A stretch of DNA of 26,352 bases from a virus, in the IMG/VR virus record IMGVR_UViG_3300020205_001645, positions 1 to 26,352 of that record. One strand, 5' to 3'. Under the pieces are notes generated by a model. That model saw only the letters and a list, made by a program, of their open reading frames with translations, was not told the origin of the DNA and searched no databases. Positions 14,823 to 21,972 of this stretch are shown here, one piece after another. The position numbers and the translations under genes were made by a program. Every line of letters begins with the position of its first letter. Position 1 is the first letter of the stretch.

Positions 14823-15348
14823 TAGCATACCGCGCAAGGAAGTAAGAGTCAACTATATCAGAGACAGGACTTCCACAGTCCTTGCTTTCTTTCTCCATTG
14901 ATACCATAAGATCAATTCCTGTCTGCTCTTTGAATGCGGCATGCATCACACATTTGTCTGCGTTGCCTTTACCAGCAGCAAATTTCTTGAGGGCGGTAGG
15001 GGCAATCATGTGGAAGTGTATTTTCTCTTTCCATAGTTTATGTTTAAGCAATCCACAGTTCTCACCGATATGAAAAACCTTTCCCTTGGCTCCCATGGCA
15101 TAGTCTTCGATTACAAGGGCATCAGCATCGACTTTGCATTTGGAAACTGCCCAAGTAGAAATTGAATCATATCTTTGCTCGGGGGACAGAAAGTCTATCT
15201 GTGGTTCTCCAATACAGGTAATGAATCCAAAAGTTCGTGTAACCTGATTTCGTTTTACTGATGTCAAGAACCAACAGGTGGCTCGGTCGCCGTCTATCAG
15301 CGTGACAGCGGGTGATGTCATAGAGTAGTCAATGCCAAGGACTTTCAC
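14800..15348 (-). CDS. RuvC-like Holliday junction resolvase / RNase H-fold nuclease
   Basis: Starting at the GTG at 15348 the protein has 182 aa and opens KVLGIDYSMTSPAV, the first strand of a RuvC-type RNase H fold with D7. Later acidic residues fall at E81 (ALVIEDYAMGAKGK) and D164/D167 (SDIVDSYFLARYA), and FAAGKGNADKCV matches the Gly-Lys-Gly segment of the family. T4 itself resolves junctions with endonuclease VII (gp49), which is unrelated, so this may be a substitute or an additional enzyme. The upstream reading to 15477 adds a Ser/Ile-rich part that runs antisense through the start of uvsY and is not credible. No Shine-Dalgarno precedes the GTG. The gene is divergent from uvsY and converges on the 14385 gene. 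Confidence 0.75.
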   Translation of the reverse strand: MKVLGIDYSMTSPAVTLIDGDRATCWFLTSVKRNQVTRTFGFITCIGEPQIDFLSPEQRYDSISTWAVSKCKVDADALVIEDYAMGAKGKVFHIGENCGLLKHKLWKEKIHFHMIAPTALKKFAAGKGNADKCVMHAAFKEQTGIDLMVSMEKESKDCGSPVSDIVDSYFLARYAITKQPQK

Positions 15349-15359
15349 ATAAGTATGTA

Positions 15360-15387
15360 TTGCATTTGTCGAATACTGTGCTAGAAT
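15360..15387 (+). promoter_or_regulatory. Probable sigma70-type promoter of uvsY
   Basis: TTGCAT (15360-15365), 16 bases, TAGAAT (15382-15387), with TGC just before the -10 as in extended -10 promoters. The expected start near 15394 is next to the uvsY ATG at 15395, so this mRNA may lack a leader. No Shine-Dalgarno is present. Confidence 0.5.
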
Positions 15388-15394
15388 ACAACAA

Positions 15395-15832
15395 ATGAAC
15401 ATCGAACGAATCAAAGAAATGGTCGAAGCAGACCTAAAAATTGACGGAACCGAACTCGGCGATGAGTCGATTCGCACCCCACAGTTGCACGGTAAATATC
15501 TTAATATCTACCACGATGAATCTCTAATTCTCAAGAAGTTGGATGCCGATTGGAAGATCATCCGCAAACAGAAGTGGGAATACTACAACGGCAAGATGTC
15601 TCACGATGAACTGACTAAGTTGGGGTGGGAGCCGTTTGGACATCGCATCCTCCGACAGGACATGGACACATACATGGATTCAGATGAAGATCTAGTCCGA
15701 TTGAGTTCAAAGATTGATATGCAAAATGCAAAGGTTGATTTCTTGGACAGCATCATCAAGGGCATCAACAACCGCCAATGGCTGATTCGCAATGCCATCG
15801 AGTGGCGAAAGTTCATGAGCGGGGTAACCTAA
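15395..15832 (+). CDS. uvsY: Recombination mediator UvsY
   Basis: This 145-aa protein (T4 UvsY is 137 aa) loads the UvsX recombinase onto gp32-coated DNA. It shows the family layout: MNIERIKEMVEADLKIDGTE, a central ADWKIIRKQKWEYYNGK, and a C-terminal helical part (DFLDSIIKGINNRQWLIRNA, then EWRKF) that in T4 makes the hexamer. UvsW follows 8 bases later, as in T4, which strengthens the call. The stop codon TAA (15830) is also part of a CTAAATA late promoter box. No UvsX gene lies in the window. Confidence 0.9.
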   Translation: MNIERIKEMVEADLKIDGTELGDESIRTPQLHGKYLNIYHDESLILKKLDADWKIIRKQKWEYYNGKMSHDELTKLGWEPFGHRILRQDMDTYMDSDEDLVRLSSKIDMQNAKVDFLDSIIKGINNRQWLIRNAIEWRKFMSGVT

Positions 15833-15835
15833 ATA
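15829..15835 (+). promoter_or_regulatory. Late promoter box CTAAATA overlapping the uvsY stop codon
   Basis: CCTAAATACC contains the uvsY stop codon (TAA at 15830). The uvsW ATG lies 5 bases after the box, so transcription would begin at the start codon. T4 uvsW is a late gene, which fits. Confidence 0.75.
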
Positions 15836-15840
15836 CCTGA

Positions 15841-17382
15841 ATGGCCGTGATTGAAGTTCGTATTATGAACACCGCATATCTTCGTGTTGTTACGGAGAAT
15901 GGGATTGCTCATGAACTTCAAGAGTACTTTACATTTGATGTGCCAGGTGCCAAATACACACCCGCGTACAAGCGGCGAGTGTGGGATGGCAAGATAAGAC
16001 TCTTTAACGCATACTCAGGGCTTCTGCCATCGGGACTCATGGACTACCTTGCAACATTTGCAAAGGATCGAAACTATGAGTTGCGGGTCGATTCTTCTGT
16101 ATCACAACCTGAGATCAAGTTTGATTGTGAGAAGGTCAAAGGATTCATCAAGTCGCTGAACCCGACTGCTGATGGAAAGCCTTTGGAACCGCACGATCAC
16201 CAAATCGATGCGGTGTGTCATGCACTCAATCAATCACGCTGTGTGCTGTTATCACCCACGGCTAGCGGGAAGAGTCTTGCAATCTATTCGATGATAAGAT
16301 ACTACCAAAATGCAATTGCCCCAAACAGAAAAATACTAATAATCGTCCCAACCATCTCGTTAGTTGCACAGTTGTATTCTGATTTTAAGGATTACTCGGG
16401 TACCACAAATTGGAATGCAGACAAAAATTGTCACCGTATAGTCGGTGGTGAATCTAAGTTGACCGAGAAACAGATTGTTATTTCTACATGGCAAAGTATC
16501 TACAAATTGCCCCGTGCATGGTTTGATAACTTCGAAGTTGTTATTGGCGATGAAGCACACCTCTTCAAGTCACAATCACTCACCACAATAATGAACAAGT
16601 TGATTGATTGTCCATATCGGATTGCACTTACAGGAACACTTGATGGAAGCAAGATCCACAAATTAGCAATAGAGGGTTTATTTGGGCCTGTACATCGTGT
16701 CATCACGACGAAGGAACTAATGGATCGAAACCTCTTAACCAATTTGAGAATTGAATGTCTTATGTTGCGATATCCAATGGAAGTCCGAAAAGCAGTATGT
16801 GGTCTAGACTACCACAATGAGATTGATTGGTTGATAAACTGTGATAAACGAAACGAGTTTATTGCATTTTTAGCAGCAGCAACCCGTGGTAATACTCTTG
16901 TTTTGTTTAACTATGTTGAGAAACACGGTAAACCACTTTATGAGTTAATCAAGAAAACTGCTACAACCGTAATAGAAAACCGCAAAGTGTTTTTTGTAGC
17001 AGGAGAAACTGAATTGGAGCAGCGAGAAGGTATTCGCAGTATTGTAGAGAAAGAAGAGAATGCAATCATCGTTGCCTCTTATGGAACCTTTAGCACGGGA
17101 ATCAATATTCGCAGCCTCAAAAATGTAATCTTTGCGAGTCCGTCAAAAAGCAGAATTAGAGTCTTACAGAGTATTGGTCGGCAATTGAGAAAGTGTGATG
17201 GGAAGCATATTGCCAAGTTGTATGACATCGCAGATGATTTACACCACGGCGAAAACCTTAATTACACGCTACAACACTTTTTGAAGCGTGTAAAAATATA
17301 CGAGTCTGAGCAATTCCGCTACAGGTTGGTTAAATTGCCAATTGAAATGCGAATAAAAAGACCCAAGAAGGAGAACACATGA
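15841..17382 (+). CDS. uvsW: DNA/RNA-DNA helicase UvsW
   Basis: This 513-aa protein (T4 UvsW is about 500 aa) is a superfamily 2 helicase that unwinds R-loops and branched DNA and shifts replication from origin-dependent to recombination-dependent initiation. Motifs: the N-terminal UvsW domain (about 1-100), Walker A SPTASGKS at 138-145, GDEAH with the DEAH box at 237-240, and TGT at 264-266. The second RecA domain carries LVLFNYVEKHGKPL, ASYGTFSTGINI and the arginine-containing QSIGRQLRK. No Shine-Dalgarno precedes the ATG, which is 5 bases from a late promoter box. The stop overlaps the next gene as ATGA. Confidence 0.95.
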   Translation: MAVIEVRIMNTAYLRVVTENGIAHELQEYFTFDVPGAKYTPAYKRRVWDGKIRLFNAYSGLLPSGLMDYLATFAKDRNYELRVDSSVSQPEIKFDCEKVKGFIKSLNPTADGKPLEPHDHQIDAVCHALNQSRCVLLSPTASGKSLAIYSMIRYYQNAIAPNRKILIIVPTISLVAQLYSDFKDYSGTTNWNADKNCHRIVGGESKLTEKQIVISTWQSIYKLPRAWFDNFEVVIGDEAHLFKSQSLTTIMNKLIDCPYRIALTGTLDGSKIHKLAIEGLFGPVHRVITTKELMDRNLLTNLRIECLMLRYPMEVRKAVCGLDYHNEIDWLINCDKRNEFIAFLAAATRGNTLVLFNYVEKHGKPLYELIKKTATTVIENRKVFFVAGETELEQREGIRSIVEKEENAIIVASYGTFSTGINIRSLKNVIFASPSKSRIRVLQSIGRQLRKCDGKHIAKLYDIADDLHHGENLNYTLQHFLKRVKIYESEQFRYRLVKLPIEMRIKRPKKENT

Positions 17383-17828
17383 CACAATTCTACCCCATCA
17401 AACTGATAAAGATGATGACAGGTGAAATGTTAGTGACAGGAATATCCAATGCGGGAACTCAATCGTATGTGTTTGAGAGACCGATGGTTCTTCTTGCCGT
17501 TGCTCTTCCAAATCAAAAAAAGAATGTACCCCAAGAGGTTACAGTCATGTTAAGAGATTGGATTGAGTTCAGCGAAGATGATTACTATATTGTTTCAAAG
17601 AAAGCAATCATGTGTATCATGAAACCAAATAGGGACATAGTTGCAGATTATAGCCAAGCAAAAATTCACTCAGATATCCTTGGAGACATGATTGAAAGTG
17701 GACTGATTGATGGAACAAAGACAGTCGAAGGTCTAGAAACAGACGATGACGATGATGAGGAAGATGATATGGAACACGAGGACGATGTTGATGAGTTCCC
17801 TGGTTGGGGTGGAGACCCTCGGCTCTAG
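17379..17828 (+). CDS. Sm-like small protein with acidic tail (conserved in marine T4-like phages)
   Basis: This 149-aa protein begins FYPIKLIKMMTGEMLVTGIS and continues to YVFERPMVLLAV. The pattern of a strand, GE, strand and a later (L/F)xxP strand resembles an Sm/LSm fold and is shared with the 105-aa protein at 21655. The C-terminal 30 or so residues are very acidic (ETDDDDDEEDDMEHEDD) and end GWGGDPRL. Acidic tails like this occur on nucleic acid-binding or partner-binding proteins. Function is unknown, and the Sm-like call is inference from strand pattern. The start overlaps the uvsW stop (ATGA), so it is coupled to uvsW. It is followed by the repeat-rich gap. Confidence 0.65.
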   Translation: MTQFYPIKLIKMMTGEMLVTGISNAGTQSYVFERPMVLLAVALPNQKKNVPQEVTVMLRDWIEFSEDDYYIVSKKAIMCIMKPNRDIVADYSQAKIHSDILGDMIESGLIDGTKTVEGLETDDDDDEEDDMEHEDDVDEFPGWGGDPRL

Positions 17829-17897
17829 TACTCTAAGTACCTTAAGTACTCTCTTAGTAATTATCTAAGAAGATACTTAGTAGTACTCTATAGGTAC
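17828..17897. repeat. Cluster of five GTAC palindromes with an internal hairpin
   Basis: The gap from 17829 to 18043 holds no credible gene. Its left part has GTAC at 17828, 17837, 17846, 17883 and 17894, mostly as AAGTAC or AGTAC(T/C). Within it, 17843-17857 and 17865-17879 form a 15-base arm pair (12 of 15 matched) around a 7-base AT loop. A second short inverted repeat, ATTGTCT (17945-17951) and AGACAAT (17981-17987), lies further right. No T-run follows the hairpin, so it is not a classical terminator; it may be an mRNA processing, protein-binding or recombination site. Confidence 0.55.
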
Positions 17898-17991
17898 TAT
17901 TGTTCTCTTTAAACTCAAGAGTATCTAGTATCAGACTTTGGTAAATTGTCTTTGATTTCACAAAACGAAAAAGATTCTTCAGACAATCTTC

Positions 17992-18020
17992 TTTACTATG
18001 TGGGGGAATGGTGTTATAGT
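17992..18020 (+). promoter_or_regulatory. Probable sigma70-type promoter of gp55
   Basis: TTTACT (17992-17997), 17 bases, TATAGT (18015-18020), with TGT directly before the -10 as in extended -10 promoters. The expected start near 18027 leaves a leader of about 17 bases with CGGAG before the gp55 ATG. An early or middle promoter is expected, since gp55 must be made before late transcription begins. Confidence 0.55.
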
Positions 18021-18043
18021 TCACACAACAACACGGAGATACA

Positions 18044-18622
18044 ATGGCTAAAAAACGAGAAGGCAATCACTATATCGACAATGAACGGTTTTTAGAAGAA
18101 CTTGTTATACACAAGACTGCTGTTACAAAAGCCAAGAAGGAAGGCATTAAGCCTCCAGGTGCAACCAACTATATTGGACAATGTTTTCTTGATATTGCAA
18201 ACAATCTGGCGAAGAAGCCTAACTTTGCAAACTACACCTACAAGGACGAAATGGTGTCGGATTCAGTTGAGAATTGCATCATGTATGTAACCAACTTTGA
18301 TCCCAAAAAGTCTAGGAACCCATTCGCATTTTTCACACAGATCATCTATTATGCTTTTCTTCGTAGAATTCAAAAAGAGAAAAAGCAAATGTATATCAAG
18401 ATGAAATGCTTCGAGCAAAATGATCCAACAGGTCGTTTTCGAAATTGGATGGAGGGCGAACACTTGAAGTACGGGGAAGCGGGTCAAAGTCCATTCTCCG
18501 ATTTTATTGCGGAGAACAGCCCAACATCAGAATCACTCAAACCCAAGAAAAAGAAAAAGCGCAAAAGCAAAGGCTCAGGCGATGAAAAAACAAACTTGGA
18601 CGATGTGATGGAAGACAAATGA
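18044..18622 (+). CDS. 55: Late sigma factor, gp55-like
   Basis: This 192-aa protein (T4 gp55 is 185 aa) replaces the host sigma factor for late promoters. It shares the T4 layout: NHYIDNERFLEELVIHKTAV, CFLDIANNLAKKPNFANYTY, MVSDSVENCIMYVTNFDPKK and the region-2-like NPFAFFTQIIYYAFLRRIQK with EKKQ after it. The C-terminus differs from T4: PFSDFIAENSP is followed by a Lys-rich run (SLKPKKKKKRKSKGSGDEK) and ends DVMEDK, with no exact SLDFLYE-type clamp motif. The ATG follows CGGAG. It overlaps gp47 as ATGA. The TAAATA boxes in the window are its expected targets. Confidence 0.92.
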   Translation: MAKKREGNHYIDNERFLEELVIHKTAVTKAKKEGIKPPGATNYIGQCFLDIANNLAKKPNFANYTYKDEMVSDSVENCIMYVTNFDPKKSRNPFAFFTQIIYYAFLRRIQKEKKQMYIKMKCFEQNDPTGRFRNWMEGEHLKYGEAGQSPFSDFIAENSPTSESLKPKKKKKRKSKGSGDEKTNLDDVMEDK

Positions 18623-19662
18623 TTGCAATTATCAACGACACACATTTTGGTGCCCGAAACGACAACCCGATCTTTCTAGAACATTTCATGGAGTTTTGGG
18701 AACAAGAGTTTTTCCCGATTCTAGAAGATAGGGGGATCAAGCGAATCATACACTTGGGTGATTTTTTAGATCGCCGCAAGTTTGTGAATTTTCACACCCT
18801 GAGTCAAGTTCGGACTAGGTTCCTAGAACCCATCAAACAAATGGGCATTCAGATGGATATCACTCTAGGCAATCATGATGTGTTTTTTAAGAACACCAAC
18901 CGACTCAATTCTGTGAATGAACTGTTCTCGGGATATTCAAATATCCACATCCACGAAAATCCTGTTGTATTGGATTTGGGGGAGATGAACATTGGTATGG
19001 TTCCTTGGATTACAAAGGACAATGCTGATGAATGTCTGAAGTTCATCGCGTCCGCGCCCGTGCGCGTACTTATGGGACACTTTGAGGTGCGTGGGTATGA
19101 AGTGCTTCGGGGTGTTGAACACCATGATGGTATAGATCCAAATTTGTTTAGCAGTTATGAATCTGTGTACAGCGGTCACTTTCATTGTCGCCACAGCAGA
19201 GCGAATATTCATTATTTGGGCACACAGTATCAAATGACTTTCGGCGACTTGAACGAGCGCAAAGGATTTAGCATCCTACACCCACGCACGGGAGAGATGG
19301 AGTTTATCGAAAACCCAAAGCAGATATTTCAGCAGATCGACTACGACGATACAAAACAGGACTACAATATTCTTAACTGTAAGCAGTATAAGAACACCTT
19401 TGTCCGCATCTTGGTCAAGAATAAGACCCGACCAATCATGTTTGACAACCTGTTGGATCGACTGAACGATGCTCCAGCACACTCGGTCAGTATCACAGAT
19501 CAGACCGAAAAGGAAGTAAACAAGAACGATATGGTTGTAGATGTGTCAAAAGACACACTTAGTCTAATTTGCGATGAAATTGACACTATACAGGGATTGC
19601 AAGATCCTGTACGACTAAAGACTCTGATTCGGGAAATTTATAGCGAATCTTTGCAGGGCTAA
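18619..19662 (+). CDS. 47: Recombination nuclease subunit gp47 (Mre11/SbcD-like)
   Basis: This 347-aa protein (T4 gp47 is 339 aa) is the metallophosphatase subunit that works with gp46 to resect DNA ends. Metal-binding motifs are in order: NDTHFG (D7, H9), LGDFLDRR (D48), LGNHDVFF (84-87), MGHFEVRG and SGHFHCRH. The C-terminal part (about 250-347) fits the gp46-binding and capping region. It overlaps gp55 by ATGA and is therefore co-transcribed with it. Unlike T4, where genes 47 and 46 lie next to each other in one direction, gp46 here is 2.3 kb away on the opposite strand. The stop codon TAA is part of a late promoter box. Confidence 0.95.
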   Translation: MIAIINDTHFGARNDNPIFLEHFMEFWEQEFFPILEDRGIKRIIHLGDFLDRRKFVNFHTLSQVRTRFLEPIKQMGIQMDITLGNHDVFFKNTNRLNSVNELFSGYSNIHIHENPVVLDLGEMNIGMVPWITKDNADECLKFIASAPVRVLMGHFEVRGYEVLRGVEHHDGIDPNLFSSYESVYSGHFHCRHSRANIHYLGTQYQMTFGDLNERKGFSILHPRTGEMEFIENPKQIFQQIDYDDTKQDYNILNCKQYKNTFVRILVKNKTRPIMFDNLLDRLNDAPAHSVSITDQTEKEVNKNDMVVDVSKDTLSLICDEIDTIQGLQDPVRLKTLIREIYSESLQG

Positions 19663-19665
19663 ATA
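19659..19665 (+). promoter_or_regulatory. Late promoter box CTAAATA overlapping the gp47 stop codon
   Basis: GGCTAAATACG contains the gp47 stop codon (TAA at 19660). The ATG of the next gene lies 7 bases past the box and lacks a Shine-Dalgarno. It would drive the small gene, the pseudoprotease gene and perhaps the second Sm-like gene late. Confidence 0.7.
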
Positions 19666-19672
19666 CGATGAA

Positions 19673-19891
19673 ATGGCCAAGCACTTCAACACGCTGATTC
19701 AAGACATCAAGGAATGGAGTACTGTTCCTACAAGTGGTAGTGGAGACACCACCACAATTATGTCTCTTCGGACGGGTAAGGCAGACAAGGCAAAGAAGCC
19801 TACTGTAAGACAATTGAAGAACAAGTCTCCCTCCCGTGTTGAAATTGGAAAACTAAAAAACGCAAATTGGGGCATGGGGGGTATCACATGA
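19673..19891 (+). CDS. Small basic unknown protein before the pseudoprotease gene
   Basis: This 72-aa protein (MAKHFNTLIQDIKEW...) is Lys-rich in its second half (GKADKAKKPTVRQLKNKSPS) and ends with Gly-rich WGMGGIT. I recognise no family. It begins 7 bases after a late promoter box with no Shine-Dalgarno, and its stop overlaps the ATG of the next gene as ATGA. Position suggests a late protein coupled to the large virion-like protein downstream, such as a small structural partner or chaperone; that is inference from position only. Confidence 0.65.
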   Translation: MAKHFNTLIQDIKEWSTVPTSGSGDTTTIMSLRTGKADKAKKPTVRQLKNKSPSRVEIGKLKNANWGMGGIT

Positions 19892-21624
19892 TATTTGGAT
19901 ATCAAAAGAAGGCGACTGTAATTGCCGCCAACAATTTGCTTGGGTACGACAACTTCGTCACAAGTGACTTTTCCAAACAGTTTATCCACGGAGAAAACTT
20001 GGAAATTTCATACCCACCTGACCATATTTTGGCAGGAAACAAATACACACACGATTATGCTGGCATAGGCAACACCATATTCGGCAATTATATCGCAGAG
20101 CAATCTAGAGAGACTAAAGTCTTTGAGGAAAACTCAGTCTTAAGTGTCAATAAGGATTTTGTATACCCATATCAAAGCAATTTTCTAATACAGTACTTTC
20201 CCTCGGTGAGCAGCGGATTACGCCCGATTACAGACAGAGGAGTCACCGCCGACATGGGCGTTGACTCATTCATTATCAAAGGATCGATCATCAGCGGAAT
20301 CTCAAGTGGTGCAAAGAGGTTTTATGCAGGCCCGTTCAAGGGATTTACCAAAGAGATTGAGTGTATTTGTGAAGGGGCAACCGCAGTAAACTTGATGGAC
20401 GGAACAGACTGTAAAGGCAATCTAAAGGGTGGATATTACGAAGAGGGATATACCCCCTACAAGCAAGACATGTTCAAGTATGCGGGTGAACCAAAGATGC
20501 GAGTTGATTTTGTTCAACCTATCAACCCCACCTTCATGAAAGATACACCTTACGAGGGGCTGAACTACTCTTGGCTGAATATTAGAGACCGAGCCAAAAG
20601 ACCGATTCCATATAGCATGTTTACCGATAGTGGCAAAGGGGTTTCAGCAGTATTGATAACACCAAGACATGCTATTGTGTCGGCAGAAGCAGACATCGAT
20701 GTTTCCAATCTTAAGTTTTATTCAGAGGCATCGGGACTAACAACGGCTACCGCTTCTACAAGCGTTTCAACATTCAAACAGATGTGGGATGCAATCGGAT
20801 TCATCGATGAAAACTCATCGTCCGATGTTCTTCTGAAGTACCAAGAACTGTCAAGTTACTTTAACGATATCAAGATCATCACCTTTGCACAGGCGTTGTC
20901 CAATGACATTACGCCCATCGGAATTATTGATATCAACAGCACAGACCCAATTTTCTTTGCTTTGGCTATAGGTCAAGAGGCGCGGGGTCACCACGGGATG
21001 TTCTGCCCTCCGATAAACAAGACTGATTTCAACCCATCTGTTTTGCCAAGATTGACATTCAAACAGACGAATAGTTGCTCACACATACCCACTTCGGCTT
21101 CCCATGAATTGGTTGGGACAGATGGAACCGAAAGAACAATAGCAGTTGTGCGGGGTGATGTTGGAAGTCCTGTAATCACTTACTATCGAGATAATCCTGT
21201 GTTTGTTGGATTGGTTTCGGGAGCAGGATACACATACTATTCCAATCCACTTTCGGATATTTCGTTTGCTCTACTTCGAGGGGTTGGTATTGGATCATCA
21301 AAACAAATACAATTCCCATGGGGACAATCTTGGTCTCCACTATCTTTTTTAAATGCGTACTTAAGAATAGTAGGACAGGGTGTGGTATCGGTTGTTCCTG
21401 TTAGATCAGAAAACGACACAAATGAGACATATCCATATCCTGCCGTTGAATTTGGAACCGTATCACCAACAACCTCACGCAAAAGAATGGTTGTTAATAA
21501 GGATCAGGGAGTTGGTGTAAAGTTCAGCGAAAGTGGTGGCGAGAAGTTCACAAATAGACCGTACTTACAAACTGAAACAACAAACGAAATTGGAACAACC
21601 GTGTCTGTGGACTTTACTGTATAG
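19888..21624 (+). CDS. Large virion-like protein with an inactivated trypsin-like domain
   Basis: The likely start is the ATG at 19888, in an ATGA overlap and 7 bases after a GGGGGG run, giving 578 aa; a TTG at 19867 would add 7 residues. The N-terminal half (MIFGYQKKATVIAANNLLGY...) is not recognised. From about 250 to 470 it follows a chymotrypsin-fold layout: SAVLITPRHAIVSAEADID corresponds to the strand ending in the catalytic-His motif, and RGDVGSPVITYY to GDSGGP. The expected His is E267 and the expected Ser is V425, so peptidase activity is very unlikely. The Tyr/Asn/Ser-rich composition and late promoter suggest a structural or host-binding protein. It separates gp47 from gp46. The fold is inferred from motifs. 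Confidence 0.65.
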   Translation: MIFGYQKKATVIAANNLLGYDNFVTSDFSKQFIHGENLEISYPPDHILAGNKYTHDYAGIGNTIFGNYIAEQSRETKVFEENSVLSVNKDFVYPYQSNFLIQYFPSVSSGLRPITDRGVTADMGVDSFIIKGSIISGISSGAKRFYAGPFKGFTKEIECICEGATAVNLMDGTDCKGNLKGGYYEEGYTPYKQDMFKYAGEPKMRVDFVQPINPTFMKDTPYEGLNYSWLNIRDRAKRPIPYSMFTDSGKGVSAVLITPRHAIVSAEADIDVSNLKFYSEASGLTTATASTSVSTFKQMWDAIGFIDENSSSDVLLKYQELSSYFNDIKIITFAQALSNDITPIGIIDINSTDPIFFALAIGQEARGHHGMFCPPINKTDFNPSVLPRLTFKQTNSCSHIPTSASHELVGTDGTERTIAVVRGDVGSPVITYYRDNPVFVGLVSGAGYTYYSNPLSDISFALLRGVGIGSSKQIQFPWGQSWSPLSFLNAYLRIVGQGVVSVVPVRSENDTNETYPYPAVEFGTVSPTTSRKRMVVNKDQGVGVKFSESGGEKFTNRPYLQTETTNEIGTTVSVDFTV

Positions 21625-21654
21625 CCTACATACTTGTCCATAGGAGATATTATC

Positions 21655-21972
21655 ATGAGCGAAGTGAAACTGTTTAGATTGAATTCGGGTGAAGAAGTAA
21701 TCAGCAAGGTATTGGAGAATTCCAAAACCTCGGGTACTTGGCTACTCAAATCCCCCGCCATCATCCTGCCAATGGGCAACGGAAAATTGGGAATGGCACC
21801 GTGGCTACCATATTGCGAAACGGATAACATGGAACTTCCTGAGAAGGCTGTTGCATTCGTTGCAGTTCCAAGAGTTCAGTTGGTTAACGAATACAACGAA
21901 AACTTTGGATCTGGTCTTGTAGTTCCAGACAGAAGCGTGGAAGCCCCGCCTCTACGATTGATTACAGAGTGA
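21655..21972 (+). CDS. Sm-like small protein, paralogue-like to the one at 17379
   Basis: The start is the ATG at 21655, with TAGGAGAT 7 bases upstream; a TTG at 21634 has no such site. The protein has 105 aa: SEVKLFRLNSGEEVISKVLE, then TWLLKSPAIILPMGNGKLGM and APWLPYCETDN. It shares the opening strand-GE-strand pattern and the later L..P strand with the 149-aa protein at 17379 and with small proteins common in marine T4-like phages. An Sm/LSm-type fold is a reasonable inference; function is unknown. The C-terminal third (residues 70-105) is unassigned. Its stop abuts the end of the converging gp46 gene. Confidence 0.75.
   Translation: MSEVKLFRLNSGEEVISKVLENSKTSGTWLLKSPAIILPMGNGKLGMAPWLPYCETDNMELPEKAVAFVAVPRVQLVNEYNENFGSGLVVPDRSVEAPPLRLITE

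Noticed and set aside
14337-14852. A 171-codon minus-strand open frame across the 14385 gene
   Set aside because: The plus-strand frame has a late box, GAAGAGG site and a conserved charged protein; the minus frame is Leu/Ser/Cys-rich without start signals.
14800-15477. Longer N-terminus for the RuvC-like protein, starting at 15477
   Set aside because: The extra 43 residues run antisense through the uvsY start and are Ser/Ile-rich; the fold begins at KVLGIDYS, right after the GTG at 15348.
15487-15497. GGTAAATATC within uvsY, similar to the late box
   Set aside because: It is intragenic, the flanks differ, and no gene starts after it.
17843-17879. Hairpin after the acidic-tail gene as a rho-independent terminator
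   Set aside because: No T-run follows on either strand and the stem has three central mismatches; kept only as a structured repeat.
17854-18066. A 70-codon minus-strand frame through the repeat-rich gap
   Set aside because: It crosses the gp55 promoter and start antisense, and has no start signals or plausible protein pattern.
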